64,000 nt of DNA from DATFQE01 sp963739085 (lineage in GTDB: Bacteria; Actinomycetota; Thermoleophilia; Gaiellales; Gaiellaceae). Below the pieces are notes generated by a model, which made no database searches, was not told where the DNA came from, and worked only from the letters and a program-made list of their open reading frames with translations. The DNA is taken from assembly GCA_963739085.1 (NCBI GenBank), contig CAVTZA010000010.1:391515-455514 (forward strand), in the 5' to 3' direction. Numbering within the stretch: position 1 is the stretch's first letter; each line of letters opens with the position of its first letter. Positions 51,941 through 61,977 of this stretch are shown here, one piece after another. Made by a program: the position numbers and the translations under genes.

Positions 51941-54900
51941 GTGCGATTCGCATTCGAATTCATCATGGGCAGCGAGGCGCGACGGCCAAGGCCGACGCGG
52001 AGCGATCGTCCTCGCGGCGGCGCTCGCGGTGTTCGTGGCCGCTCTCATGTACTCGTCGTCCTCGGCCTACGGGGCACCGGAGGTCAAGCCGCCGCCCAAG
52101 AAGGCGGCGGGGAAGAAGCCCACGAAGAAGAAGCCGAAGGTCGAGGCGGGCATCCGCCGCGGCCAGCTCAACGTCCTCGGGACGGCGAAGAGCGACAAGA
52201 TCACGCTGCGGCTGAAGCCGGGCAACAAGTCTCGGCTCCAGGTGGATGTCGGCGGCAACGGTTCCGCCGAGTTCACCTTCAAGCGCGCGGCGTTCAACCG
52301 GATCGTCGTTCGCGGCGCAGCCGGCGCCGACGCCCTCTCGATCAACGAGCGCTACGGCGTGTTCACGAACACCGAGGCGACGAGCCTCTTCGGTGACACC
52401 GGCAACGACCTGCTGCGGAGCGGCTCCGCAGCCGAGCGGCTGTTCGGCGGCATCGGCAACGACACGATGGACGGCAAGCGGGGCAACGACCTGATCGAGG
52501 GCGGCGCGGGTAGCGACCTGGTCGTCTTCAACGGTTCGAACGCCGCGGAGAAGTTCGAGTTCTCGGCCAACAGAAACCGGCTGAGGTTCGCGCGGCCGAG
52601 CACGATGAACATCGCCGGCGTCGAGCGATTCGACCTTCGGGCGTCCGGCGGCGCGGACAACGTCGTCGTCAACGACCTCACGGGTGCCGGGCTCGGCCAG
52701 CTCAACGCGGACCTGGCGAACGACGGGGCTGCAGACGTCGTCGAGATCAAGGGCTCGTCGGCTGCGAACGAGCTCCGAGTCGGCGGCGCAATCAACATCA
52801 GCGGCATCGGGGCCGCGGTCAACATCTCACGCGCGCAGGCCGCGAACGACAAGCTGAACCTCGATCCCGGCGCGGGCAGCGACCGCGTCGTCGTCGAGGG
52901 CACGGCCGGAAACGACACCATCGGCGTCGCCCCGGCGGCGACGGCACCACACATCGCCGTCTCGGGCGGTCCGGCCGGGCTGCCGATCGACGTCGTCAAC
53001 GCCGAGGCGCTGGCGGTCGAGGCTCTCGCCGGCAACGACACGCTCAACGGGGCAATCGGGCTCGCCGTGCTCACCCAGCTGACGCTGGACGGCGGTGCGG
53101 GCAACGACGCGCTCAACGGCGGCGACGGCAACGACACGCTACGCGGCGGGAGCGAGAACGACGCGATCGACGGCAACCGCGGGGACGACACGGGTCTCCT
53201 TGGTGCCGGCGACGACTCGTTCACGTGGGATCCCGGCGACGGCAGCGACAAGGTGGAAGGCGAGGCCGGCACCGACACGATGGTCTTCAACGGCGCCGGT
53301 GTCGCGGAGAACTTCGACTTCTCCGCCAGCGGCAACCGCCTGAAGTTCGTCCGCAATGTCGCGAACATCACGATGGACGTCGACGACACCGAGCGGGTCG
53401 ATCTCCGCGCGCTCGGCGGCATCGACAACACGGTCGTGAACGACCTGTCCGCAACGGACGTCAAGAGCATCGTGCTCGACCTCGCGACCGACGCGGCGGT
53501 CGACACGACCACGGTCAACGGCACGGCCGGCAACGACACGATCGCGATCGCGCCCAACGCGGGTGCGGTCGACGTGACCGGGCTGGCCGCATCCGTGAAG
53601 ATCACGGGCTCGGAGGCAGCGAACGACCTGCTGAACGTCAACGGGCTCGACGGCAACGACACGATCTCCGGCGCCATCGGGCTCGCGGCCCTGATCAAGC
53701 TCGGGATCGACGGCGGCGCCGGGGACGACACGATCAACGGCGGCGACGGCGCCGAGGTGCTGCTCGGCGGCGACGGCAACGACGCGGTCGACGGCAACCG
53801 TGGCAACGACACCGGTCTCCTCGGAGCCGGCAACGACACCTTCGTCTGGGATCCGGGCGACGGCAGCGACGTCGTCGAGGGCCAAGACGGCGCGGACGAC
53901 GGCGCCGACACGCTGCTCTTCAACGGCGCCGGCGTGGCCGAGAACTTCGACGTCTCGGCCAACGGCGAGCGAGTCAAGTTCTTCCGCGACGTCGCCAACA
54001 TCACGATGGACCTCAACGACATCGAGTTCATCGACGTCCAAGCCCTCGGCGGGGCAGACAACGCGGTCCTGAACGACACCACCGGGACCGACCTCAAGTC
54101 GGTCACACTCGACCTCGAGACCGCGATCGGCGGCGGCGCGGGCGACGGCGCGGCCGACTCGGTCACGGTCAACGGCACGAACGGCCCCGACGACATCCAG
54201 ATCATCGCGGACGGAAGCGCCGTGGACGTCATCGGGGCTCCGGTGACCCTCCGGATCGACCACTCGGAGGCCGCAAACGACAAGCTGACGGTCAACGGGC
54301 TGGGCGGCGCCGACACGATCACGGGCGGGCCTGGCCTCGCGGCACTGATCCAGCTCGTCATCAACGGCGGGACCGAGGTCGACCTCCTCACCGGCGGCGA
54401 CGGCAACGACCGGATCGTCGGCCAGCAGCAGAACGACTCCATGTTCGGCGGCGACGGGAACGACACCCTCGTCTGGAACCCGGGCGACGCCAACGACCTG
54501 GTCGAGGGTCAGGCGGGCAACGACACGATGGAGTTCAACGGCGCCGGCGGCGACGAGGCCTTCGAGGCCTCGGCCGTGGCCGGACGGCTCCGCTTCACTC
54601 GTAATGTCGGCAACATCGTCATGGACGTCGACGGCACGGAGGCCGTCGACCTCCGGGCGCTGGGCGGCAAAGACACGGCCGACATCAACGACCTGACCGG
54701 CACGGACGTGACGAAGGCGAACATCGACCTGGCCGGCGCGATCGGCGGCGGAGCGGGCGACGCGGCTGCCGACACGATCACCGTCAACGGCACCAACGGC
54801 CCCGACAACATCGCGGTGGCCGCGAACGGCGGCGTCGTCGACGTCACCGGCCTCTTCACCGCGGTCGGAATCAGCCACTCGGAGGTTGCGAACGACTTGC

Positions 54901-54998
54901 TCGCGATCAACGGGCTCGGCGGTGACGACGACGTCGTCATCGGCGGCGGCGTGGCGGGGCTGATCCAGACGCTCGTCGACCTGGGCGGCGACGAATAG
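51941..54998 (+). CDS. Large exported RTX-like repeat protein (hemolysin-type GGxGxD repeats)
   Basis: About 1,018 residues. A Shine-Dalgarno (AAGGAGG) sits six bases before GTG 51941, but that frame must shift near 51980 to join the long frame containing the export segment (GAIVLAAALAVFVAALMYSS). After a lysine/proline-rich linker (PPPKKAAGKKPTKKKPK) come tandem units of about 210-230 residues, each with GNDTLxGGxGNDxxDGNRG-type calcium-binding turns, WDPGDGSDxVEG, FNGAGVAENFDFSA and VDLRALGGxDNxVVND. At least three full units and a partial first are visible. It is likely an extracellular, calcium-stabilised surface or adhesin protein. No enzymatic domain is seen. Confidence 0.78.
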
Positions 54999-55045
54999 CA
55001 GCATCCCTTCCCCAAGCGATCGGGGCTCCCGCCGGGGCCCCGATC

Positions 55046-56020
55046 GGCCGTGGGTTGACGACGTTGATCGGCGTGCCGGCCGCGAAGGCGTTGATCTGGT
55101 CGAAGACGTCGGCGAACTGGAGCTCGCACTCCTCGCGCGTGACGTAGCCGATGTGCGGCGTGCAGACGACGTTGTCCATGCTGAGCAGCGGGTCGGCCGG
55201 GTCGCGCAGCGGCTCCTCCTCGTAGACGTCGACGCGCGGCCATGCCCGGGCCGCCCGCGCGCAGCGCGGCGACGAGCGCGCCCGGCTCGATCAGGCCCGG
55301 CGCGGCTGGTGTTGACGAGCAGCGCGCGTCGGCTTCATCCGGCGCCAGGTCCGCCGCGGTGACGATGCCGCGCGTGGCGTCGACGAGCCGCATGTGCAGC
55401 GAGAGCACGTCGCAGCTCCGCGAAGAAGCCTGCCTTGCTCGGCGCCGCGTCGAGGCCGTCGGCGCGCGCCCGCTCGCGCGACGCCGCGCGCGCCCACACG
55501 AGCACGTCGCATGCCGAAGGCCGCGCCGTAGCCGGCGACGACCTGCGCCGATGCGGCCGTAGCCGTAGATGCCGAGCGTCTTGCCGCGCAGCGAGTGGCC
55601 GACGCCCGACCTGCCAGCTGCCCGCCCGCAGCGACGCGACCTGCTGCGGGATCTGCGCGCATCGCCGCGAGCACCAGCGCCCAGGTCAGCTCGGCGGCGC
55701 GTACGACGGCGTGCCGGCGTGCAGGTTCGAGCGACACGATGATGCCGAGCGCGCGTGCAGGCGTCGACGTCGATGTGCGGGTAGACGCTGCGCTGGCTGA
55801 TCAGCCGCAGCGCGGCAGGCGCTCGAGCAGCGGCGCGCGGATCTGGGTGCGCTCGCGGATCAGCACGAGCGCGTCGAAGTCTCGTGCAGCCGCTCGGCGA
55901 GCGCGTCGGTGTCCTGGACGTGGTCGTTGAAGACCGTCGACGTCGTGGCCCGTCGAGCTTCGCGAAGCACGGCAGCGTCCGCAGCGTGTCGAACTAGTCG
56001 TCGAGGATCGCGACCTTCAT
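55046..56020 (-). pseudogene. D-2-hydroxyacid dehydrogenase, heavily frameshifted
   Basis: Pieces of one dehydrogenase are spread over all three minus frames, in the right order. These are MKVAILDD at 56020 (then an in-frame TAG where Tyr is expected), TVFNDHVQDTDALAERLH, SNLHAGTPSYAAAELTWALV-like sequence, GIYGYGRIGQVVAGYGAAFG (NAD site), LSLHMRLVDATRGIVTAADL, and NVVCTPHIGYVTREECELQF with DQINAFAAGTPINVVNP. At least six shifts are needed to restore it. The density of damage is much higher than in neighbouring genes, so this one is probably truly decayed, although poor sequence quality cannot be excluded. Confidence 0.75.
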
Positions 56021-56029
56021 CGCTTGGCA

Positions 56030-56311
56030 CTTGTACTACAGGCGCGTGTTGCGCTACCTCTGGGTCTATTCCGTGGAGCTTTGAGTAGCTCCAAGCCGCC
56101 GGGCCGCGAACAGCGAAGCCGTCGGTGGTGCGGAGGGCGAAATCGAGCGGCATCGACGCCCGGAAGACGATCTCGTCTCGGGAAGCCGGCTCTGCCGAGA
56201 CTGAGACGAAGTGGGGAGCCACGCCGATCCATGCCTCCTGCCAGTCGGCAGCGAAGTAGATGTTGGGCTCGGCGCCTGCGGACAAGACGAACGGGAACCT
56301 AGGAACACGCC
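56030..56311 (-). other. Unassigned coding-like ORF
   Basis: The minus frame reads FVLSAGAEPNIYFAADWQEA, WIGVAPHFVSVSAEPASRDE and IVFRASMPLDFALRTTDGFA, with balanced protein-like composition, and then runs into the decayed dehydrogenase. Possible starts are weak (a TTG before SAGAEPN). I do not recognise the family and cannot say whether it is a gene end or a remnant. Confidence 0.35.
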
Positions 56312-56760
56312 TCCGTCGATACCGTCTAGCTGCAGGAGCCTGTAGCTGTCGAGGCTCCGCGCGCCGTCCCCACAACCTCGCTCAGCCCATCTGCTGTGAC
56401 GAGCCCCGTCAGCCTATCCAGCGTCTTCGCGGCGAAGACCCATCCGGGGTTTCGGAATGGATGACGGGTGTCCCTGAAGCATCAGTAACCATTCTGCGCG
56501 CGGTTTTCAGGGTGTGGTCTCGAGCGCGCCGCTGTTGACGCCACGGTGGCTCGGCAATGCCCTCTTGGGCTCTTCACCGGGTCTCCCCTGAAGGAAGGTC
56601 ATGTCGGCGCGAACGTGCTAACGCTTCGGCCAGGTGCGAACCTTGAGGGTGTACGCGAGCTCAGGGCTTTCCGCGACGGCGGCTCGTAAACTCTTTGCGA
56701 GACAGCGACTCCGGCGGAGAGCCCCCACTCTGCGGGGCGTAAAGGCTCCTTCCTCTTCAG
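56312..56760. other. Stretch without a convincing gene
   Basis: Only short arginine-rich frames cross this interval on both strands. None has a ribosome-binding site or family resemblance. It lies downstream of the pentapeptide-repeat gene. Confidence 0.5.
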
Positions 56761-57191
56761 CTAATTTCGCCACCGCATCTGGTTCGGGCTTCCCGGAGCT
56801 CTGTAGTCCGCCTGCACTTCGAAGGTCGCCTCCGGCACGACTCTGCCCTGATCGGCGGAGACGAGCGTCGCGCCGAGCCGGAGCAAGGCCGAGCGCCCGC
56901 AGACGAGCTCGGCGATCTCGGCGCTCCATTCATCGAGGTCGAGGAAGCCGCCGTCAGCTGCGTCGGCCCCGCCCGCCTTGGGGCCGAACGGCTTGGGGCC
57001 GAACGGCTTCGGCCCGAACGGCTTCGGCCCGAAGGGCCTCGTACCGAACTGCTTGGGGCCGAACGGCTTCGGGCCGAAGGGCTTGGGGCCGAAGGGCTTC
57101 GGGCCGAAGGGCTTGGGCCGAACGGCTTCGGGCCGAAGGGTCGCCCCGGGAACTCTTCCTCGTCCTCCCAGTCCATTCCGTCGTCGGGCAA
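56761..57191 (-). CDS. Acidic protein with tandem FGPKP pentapeptide repeats (one-base slip in the repeat)
   Basis: Read from TTG 57191 (or ATG 57176), the protein starts with an acidic segment (DDGMDWEDEEEFPGR) and enters proline-rich FGPKP repeats. The frame is lost where one repeat has CTTGGG instead of CTTGGGG (about 57110-57117). Restoring one G gives some twelve FGPKP-type units, then a globular tail: GGFLDLDEWSAEIAELVCGR, SALLRLGATLVSADQGRVVP, EATFEVQADYRAPGSPNQ, stop at 56761-56763. It lies 74 bases downstream of the cyclase/AAA gene on the same strand. Function unknown; the rigid repeats look like a spacer. Confidence 0.65.
56985..57147. repeat. Tandem 15-bp repeats encoding FGPKP units
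   Basis: About eleven copies of a 15-base unit close to GGGCCGAAGGGCTTC (plus strand), with A/C alternation (GAACGG or GAAGGG) and a degenerate central unit (CTCGTACCGAACTGC). The periodicity keeps the minus-strand reading frame, encoding one pentapeptide per unit. One unit lacks a G. Confidence 0.88.
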
Positions 57192-57265
57192 CCTGCTCTC
57201 CCTGTTCGCCAGGGCTTCGGCCTCGCCGAGTCTATGACTTTGCGGCGTTGGCTACAAGCTCTCCG

Positions 57266-60200
57266 CTATACCGCGGCCATGCGCTCAGCCTCGCTCAGGC
57301 GAGCGTGCGCCTCGACGCCGCGATAGAAGCCGAGAGCGAGCTCGACCTCCGAACGTGCCTTCCGGTCGCGGCCGGCTTCGACCAGGACTCGAGCCGCCCG
57401 TAGGTGGGCCAGAGCCTCGTCCGGACGAGAGCCGATGCTCGCAAAGGCCTCAGCCGCGCCGCTGTATTGGGCGGAGGTCCAGGCGGTTGCGGCGTCGAGC
57501 CAGGCGGTCTTGGCGCGGACACTGTCTGCCACCTCCTGAAGCTCGCCGGAGCGACCGAGTGCCTCCAGCGCACAGGCGAGGTCGACGACCCAGGAGGAGG
57601 CCACCACGGCGTTCAGCTTCGATCTCCAAAGCGTCAGCAACTCGTCAACACACTGCGTCGCCTCAGGGACGGCCTCTGCTTCAGCGAGAGCCCAGGCGCG
57701 AACGGCCAGGGCGGGGCAGAGTCTTTGGGGCTCGTTCGAGGCGCGGGCCTGTTGCAATGCCTTGGCTGTGTCGTCCAGGGCCCCTTCGAGATCACCTCTG
57801 GCCAGGCGAATCCGCCCCCGCATGTCGCGGCAATACGCCTCCATGAAATGGCCGTGGCCAGCCTCGGTCCGGGCGAGGAACTCATCCGCCAGGCCCAGTG
57901 CCTCGTCCCAGTTTCCGGTCCAGTAACCCTCGGCCACGCCTTCCGCCTTGAGCCACTCGATATGGGCGGCGTGGCCGAAGCGCTCCGCGTGTTCGCGAGC
58001 CCTCGCCTGCAGCTCGAAGCACCGCTGGAGGTTGCCGAGATTGCACTCGAGATCGGCGAGCATGCCGCAGTGGTGTGAGCTGGACGGAGAATCGATCTCC
58101 TCTGCGATCGCGATGCTCCGCTCGAGGTCGGTACGCCCATCGGGGTCACCGGACAAGCCGCGTGACGCCCCGATGATCGCGAGCGCTCGTGCCTGGAATT
58201 CTTGGAGCTCCAACGCCTCCGCATCGCGAAGCGCCTTTCTCGCTAGGTCGATCGCCTGCTCGTGCTCCGCCACCAGGGTGAGCAGGACGGCGAGGTCGAG
58301 CAGGACGTCGACTTTCGAAGGTGACGGCCCGCGGCTGTCGACGAGGGTCAATGCGCGATACGCCGCCTCGAACACCCGCTCGTGCGATTCGCTGTGCACA
58401 TACGCGAGATCCGCGAGATGCATCGCCGCCTCGGCCGCCGAGTCGGGATCGCCGGCCGCCAGTAGCGACTGCTCGGCGTCGGCCAGCACGTCGGCGCCGC
58501 CCATGTCCGCGTAGTAGAGCGACTTGCCCAGCCGCAGGAGCAGCCCCGGCCGCTCGGCATCCTGCTCTTCCAAGAGCGCAAGCGCGGCGCGGAAATAGCG
58601 CGAGGCTGCGGGAAACGCGTACAGAGACAATGCTCGGTCGCCTGCTTCTCGCAGGGAAACTCGGGCGCGTTCGCTCAGTGAGGCGGTGTCCGCCCCGCTG
58701 GCAAGCGCGAGCTCGTACGCGTGCAGGTAGTGGTGCGCGAGCATCTCGGCGCGATCGGCTGCGCGGTCCGGGCTCAGCGACTCGAGCCACTCGGCCGTGC
58801 GGCGGTGAGACTCCCCGCGCCGCAGGCGCGGAATCTGCCCGTAGGCGACGTCGCGCACGAGAACATGCCGGAACCTGTACTCGGCCTCACCTGCGACCGA
58901 CGACGGCCGGGCGCGGACGAGAAACTCCTTTCGTTCCAGCGCCTCGAGGTGCCGGTCCGCCGGCACCATGGCGCTGACGCGACGACCGCGGATCGCCCCG
59001 CCTCGGCCCGTGTGGTAAGTCATTCGCAGACTGTCGCCGACGCGGGCGAGCGCTCCCTGCCAGACAACCCTTCCGATCACAGAGGCGTTCTGGAGGAGGG
59101 CCTTTTCGGCAACCGGGAGTGCGTCCAGGCGGGCCGTGATGATCGCGTGAACCGACTCGGGGACGGCAAGCGTTTGCCCCGGTCGATCCTCGAGCATCCG
59201 TACGAACTCGACTGCGTAGAGGGGATTGCCGGAAGCGGCGGTGACGATCGTCTCCGTTGCCTCGCTCGGAAGAGCACCCGGAGCCAGCTCCGCCACCAAT
59301 TCGCGCGTCTCGTTCTCCGAGAGCGGGTCGAGGACGACCGTCGTCGCAGAAGTCCTCTCCTCTCCCCAGCCCGGTCGCGCGTCGGCGAGCTCGGGCCGGG
59401 CGGTGCAGACGACGAGAATCCGCACGTCTCGAGCCCAGTCGAGCAGGTCCTCGATGAAGTCGAGGAGTCCCTTGTCCGCCCAGTGGATGTCCTCGAAGAC
59501 GAGGACGAGCGGGCGTCGCTCGGCGACCGCCTCGAGGAAGTGACGCCAGGCGGCGAATGCCGCTTGGCGCTGGTCGCCCGTCTTGGCCGCGGCGCCAACT
59601 CCGACGAGAGACTGCAGGTGACCCTCGATCCGGGCGGCGTCGGTCGCCGAAGGGACGAGGTCGCGCACCGTTCGATGGAGCTTGTCCGAGGCGACCGAGG
59701 CTGTATCGGTCTCGAGGATCCCGGCGTGGGCCTTCACGATCTCGCCGAGCGCCCAGAAGGCGAAGCCGTCGCCGTAAGGGGAAGAGCGCGCCTGCCGCCA
59801 ATCCCTCAGCTCCTGAGCGAGCTCGACTTCGCGAAAGAGCTCGAAGACCAGTCGACTCTTGCCGATCCCGGCGTCGCCGACCAGTGTGACGAGCTCAGGA
59901 GTCCGTTGTCGTTCGACCCGTTCCAGGCTCTCCAACAACAGCGAGAGCTCCTTGGAGCGGCCCACCAGAGGCCCACGACTGGCCTGGGAAAGGTCAATTC
60001 CCCTGCGGGCTCGCGGCGACGACGGGAGCCAGACGCGGATCGGCCTGGCTTTTCCCTTCGCGCGGACCGGCTCCGCGCGTGCGTATTCGATCGCGTCACG
60101 TGTCGCGCGGTACGACGTCTCGTCGACGAGAATCGAGTCCACCGGCGCCGCACCCTGCAGCCTGGAGGCGGTGTTGACGACGTCTCCCCATGCTATGGCC

Positions 60201-60655
60201 TCGCCCGATTGGGCCGTGAGCGCGACCACCGCCTCGCCCGTCGCCACGCCGAGCCTGACATGGAGATCGAGGTCTGGATTCGTTTCGTTGAGGTAGGCGA
60301 TCCAGTCGCGGACCGCGAGCGCGGCGCGAACGGCCCGCTCGGCGTCGTCCCCATGCGAAAGAGGCGCGCCGAAGACGCCACAAACTGCATCGCCGATGAA
60401 TTTCTCCACCTTTCCGCCGAAGCGCTCGATCTCGCCGCTGACGCCGTTGTAGTAGGGGGTAAGCAAGCGATGGACGTCCTCGGGGTCGAGGCGCTCGGCA
60501 CGTTCGGTCGAGCCGGCCACGTCGCAGAAGAGCGCGGAGATGATCTTGCGCTCGTGATCCGAGGAGCTGTCCCCGGTGCTTCCGAGTCGAGCTCCACAAA
60601 AGCCGCAGAACCGGAAGCCGGCGGGATTGTCGAAGCCACACCGCTCGCACGCCAT
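57266..60655 (-). CDS. Class III adenylate cyclase fused to AAA (STAND-like) ATPase and TPR domain
   Basis: An 1129-residue signalling protein. Domains in order: N-terminal zinc ribbon (C3, C6, C17, C20); class III nucleotide cyclase with metal Asp45 and Asp89, Lys85, Asp158, Asn161 and Arg165 (VNTASRL), i.e. all catalytic positions for ATP cyclisation; AAA ATPase with Walker A LVGDAGIGKSRLVFEL and Walker B VFEDIHWADKGLLDF; then about 500 residues of TPR-like helices. It is expected to be cytosolic, making cAMP in response to a ligand sensed by the ATPase/TPR part. It is divergent from a caspase-like gene and followed by the FGPKP protein. Confidence 0.9.
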   Translation of the reverse strand: MACERCGFDNPAGFRFCGFCGARLGSTGDSSSDHERKIISALFCDVAGSTERAERLDPEDVHRLLTPYYNGVSGEIERFGGKVEKFIGDAVCGVFGAPLSHGDDAERAVRAALAVRDWIAYLNETNPDLDLHVRLGVATGEAVVALTAQSGEAIAWGDVVNTASRLQGAAPVDSILVDETSYRATRDAIEYARAEPVRAKGKARPIRVWLPSSPRARRGIDLSQASRGPLVGRSKELSLLLESLERVERQRTPELVTLVGDAGIGKSRLVFELFREVELAQELRDWRQARSSPYGDGFAFWALGEIVKAHAGILETDTASVASDKLHRTVRDLVPSATDAARIEGHLQSLVGVGAAAKTGDQRQAAFAAWRHFLEAVAERRPLVLVFEDIHWADKGLLDFIEDLLDWARDVRILVVCTARPELADARPGWGEERTSATTVVLDPLSENETRELVAELAPGALPSEATETIVTAASGNPLYAVEFVRMLEDRPGQTLAVPESVHAIITARLDALPVAEKALLQNASVIGRVVWQGALARVGDSLRMTYHTGRGGAIRGRRVSAMVPADRHLEALERKEFLVRARPSSVAGEAEYRFRHVLVRDVAYGQIPRLRRGESHRRTAEWLESLSPDRAADRAEMLAHHYLHAYELALASGADTASLSERARVSLREAGDRALSLYAFPAASRYFRAALALLEEQDAERPGLLLRLGKSLYYADMGGADVLADAEQSLLAAGDPDSAAEAAMHLADLAYVHSESHERVFEAAYRALTLVDSRGPSPSKVDVLLDLAVLLTLVAEHEQAIDLARKALRDAEALELQEFQARALAIIGASRGLSGDPDGRTDLERSIAIAEEIDSPSSSHHCGMLADLECNLGNLQRCFELQARAREHAERFGHAAHIEWLKAEGVAEGYWTGNWDEALGLADEFLARTEAGHGHFMEAYCRDMRGRIRLARGDLEGALDDTAKALQQARASNEPQRLCPALAVRAWALAEAEAVPEATQCVDELLTLWRSKLNAVVASSWVVDLACALEALGRSGELQEVADSVRAKTAWLDAATAWTSAQYSGAAEAFASIGSRPDEALAHLRAARVLVEAGRDRKARSEVELALGFYRGVEAHARLSEAERMAAV

Positions 60656-60763
60656 GTGTCGATGGAAGACCTGTCCGCCGCGCCTGTCAAGCAGTGGAGG
60701 CTTCCGTTGACGTCCCCGAGCGGAGATGGGACAGTTCGTTTGTCCGCGAGCGAGAGGAGCGCC

Positions 60764-61684
60764 GTGGCCCGGATCAGGTTCGTCTTAGTCGGGGTCGACA
60801 GGTACGAGCGCCCGGATGTCCCGTCTCTGAGCGGCTGCGTGAACGACGTCGCTCTCGTGCGGCAGATCCTGAAGCAGTGCTTCGGAGTCCCGAACGAGGA
60901 CATCCGGGTGCTCGTGAATGAGCGGGCCACGAAGGCGAATATCCTTCAGAGGCTCCGGCGGGTCGTCAGCGACGCGGAAGACGGTGACGTCATCGGCTTC
61001 TACTTCTCGGGCCATGGATCGCAGATTCGCGATCGAGACGGGGACGAGCTGACCGACTCACTGGACGAGCTCATCTGTCCGCACGACATGGACTGGGATC
61101 GCGGCACCTACATTCTCGACGACGATCTCGATGCAATCTTCGCCGAGATTTCCCCCGGCGTTCTGCTGGAAGCGTTCTTCGACTGCTGCTTCTGGGGCGC
61201 CGGTCCGCGTCAGCTCGAGGCGGCACCTCGACCTCAAGCGCTACGTGCGGACGTGCGCTATCTCCGACCGCCGTTGGACATCGCCTTTCGCGCTGAAGGC
61301 GAGCTAGAGGAGCTCCATTACCACCGCTTCCACCAATGCGACTGTTTCGAGGGGCGGAACGTCCTGTGGGCGGCCTCGCGGGAAGGGCAGGCAGCAGCCG
61401 AGGATTACGTCGGCGGGCGCGGCCACGGAATCTTCACGTACGCCGGCTGCCGATTCATCGAGGCCAATGCACAGAGAATTCGGGCGCGCGCATACAGTCG
61501 CGAGGAGCTGCTCGAGGATCTTCGCGCGTACATGCGCTCACTCGGATTCGTCCAGTCGGCCGAGCTCACTGCTCCACAGCCTCTGCGAAAAGTGGGACTG
61601 TTCATGCGCGACAATGGGCCGGAAACGCCGGTCGGGGCGCGCGTCTCCCGGGCGCCATGGACACGTCGCGCCCAGCTCGGCTAG
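60764..61684 (+). CDS. Caspase-like (C14/metacaspase-type) cysteine protease
   Basis: A 306-residue protein from GTG 60764, preceded by GAGAGGAG; an upstream in-frame ATG at 60662 is possible. It begins IRFVLVGVDRYERPDVPSLS, the usual prokaryotic caspase start, and carries the catalytic His84 in FYFSGHGSQIRD and Cys142 in EAFFDCCFWGAG (usual form DSCHSG). The acidic S1-pocket region LDELICPHDMD and the late GHGIFTYAGC segment are also typical. No sensor domain is fused, so activation must come from elsewhere, plausibly the divergent cyclase/AAA protein. Its stop shares the CTAG with the convergent gene. Confidence 0.88.
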   Translation: MARIRFVLVGVDRYERPDVPSLSGCVNDVALVRQILKQCFGVPNEDIRVLVNERATKANILQRLRRVVSDAEDGDVIGFYFSGHGSQIRDRDGDELTDSLDELICPHDMDWDRGTYILDDDLDAIFAEISPGVLLEAFFDCCFWGAGPRQLEAAPRPQALRADVRYLRPPLDIAFRAEGELEELHYHRFHQCDCFEGRNVLWAASREGQAAAEDYVGGRGHGIFTYAGCRFIEANAQRIRARAYSREELLEDLRAYMRSLGFVQSAELTAPQPLRKVGLFMRDNGPETPVGARVSRAPWTRRAQLG

Positions 61685-61977
61685 TCCGTTCGGCTGTCGA
61701 GACGGAGCGTCCACGGGTCGATCGTGGCGACCCGGAGATGCGTCTCGCTCCACGGATCGCGTGCGAAGGTGGCGCGGACCGTGTCCTCCGACTCGGCCTC
61801 GACGACGTGTGCCACGCGATGCTCGTCGGAGAGCGGCCCGCCCAGGACGATGAAGCCGTCGTCGACCAGCCCGTTCATGAAGGACGCGTGCGCGGGCCAA
61901 TCGGACTGCTCCTCCAACGGTCGCGCCGGGTCCCAGTCCGGACCGGAGCGGTGCACCATGACCAGGAAGGTCTTCAC
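61681..61977 (-). CDS. YCII-family small protein
   Basis: A 98-residue ferredoxin-like barrel protein of the YCII group (VKTFLVMVHRSGPDWDPARP, then FMNGLVDDGFIVLGGPLSD and ETHLRVATIDPWTLRL). GTG 61977 overlaps the upstream hydrolase stop (GTGA); the longer frame is out-of-frame hydrolase sequence. The conserved His/Asp pair of the family is partly visible (DEHRVAHVVEA). Function is not established for the family. Its stop overlaps that of the caspase gene in a CTAG. Confidence 0.85.
   Translation of the reverse strand: MKTFLVMVHRSGPDWDPARPLEEQSDWPAHASFMNGLVDDGFIVLGGPLSDEHRVAHVVEAESEDTVRATFARDPWSETHLRVATIDPWTLRLDSRTD

Noticed and set aside
52400..54998. Secretion or toxin genes of an RTX type I system
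   Set aside because: No HlyB/HlyD-like ABC exporter, membrane-fusion protein or acyltransferase is in the neighbourhood, and the repeat protein has its own N-terminal export segment.
53139..55004. Long minus-strand frames opposite the RTX-like gene
   Set aside because: They arise because the repeated GC-rich sense sequence lacks stops in the complement. They show repeats that only mirror the sense repeats, and no start signals.
56985..57147. A CRISPR array
   Set aside because: The units are 15 bases long, contiguous, without unique spacers, and keep a protein reading frame; no cas genes are present.
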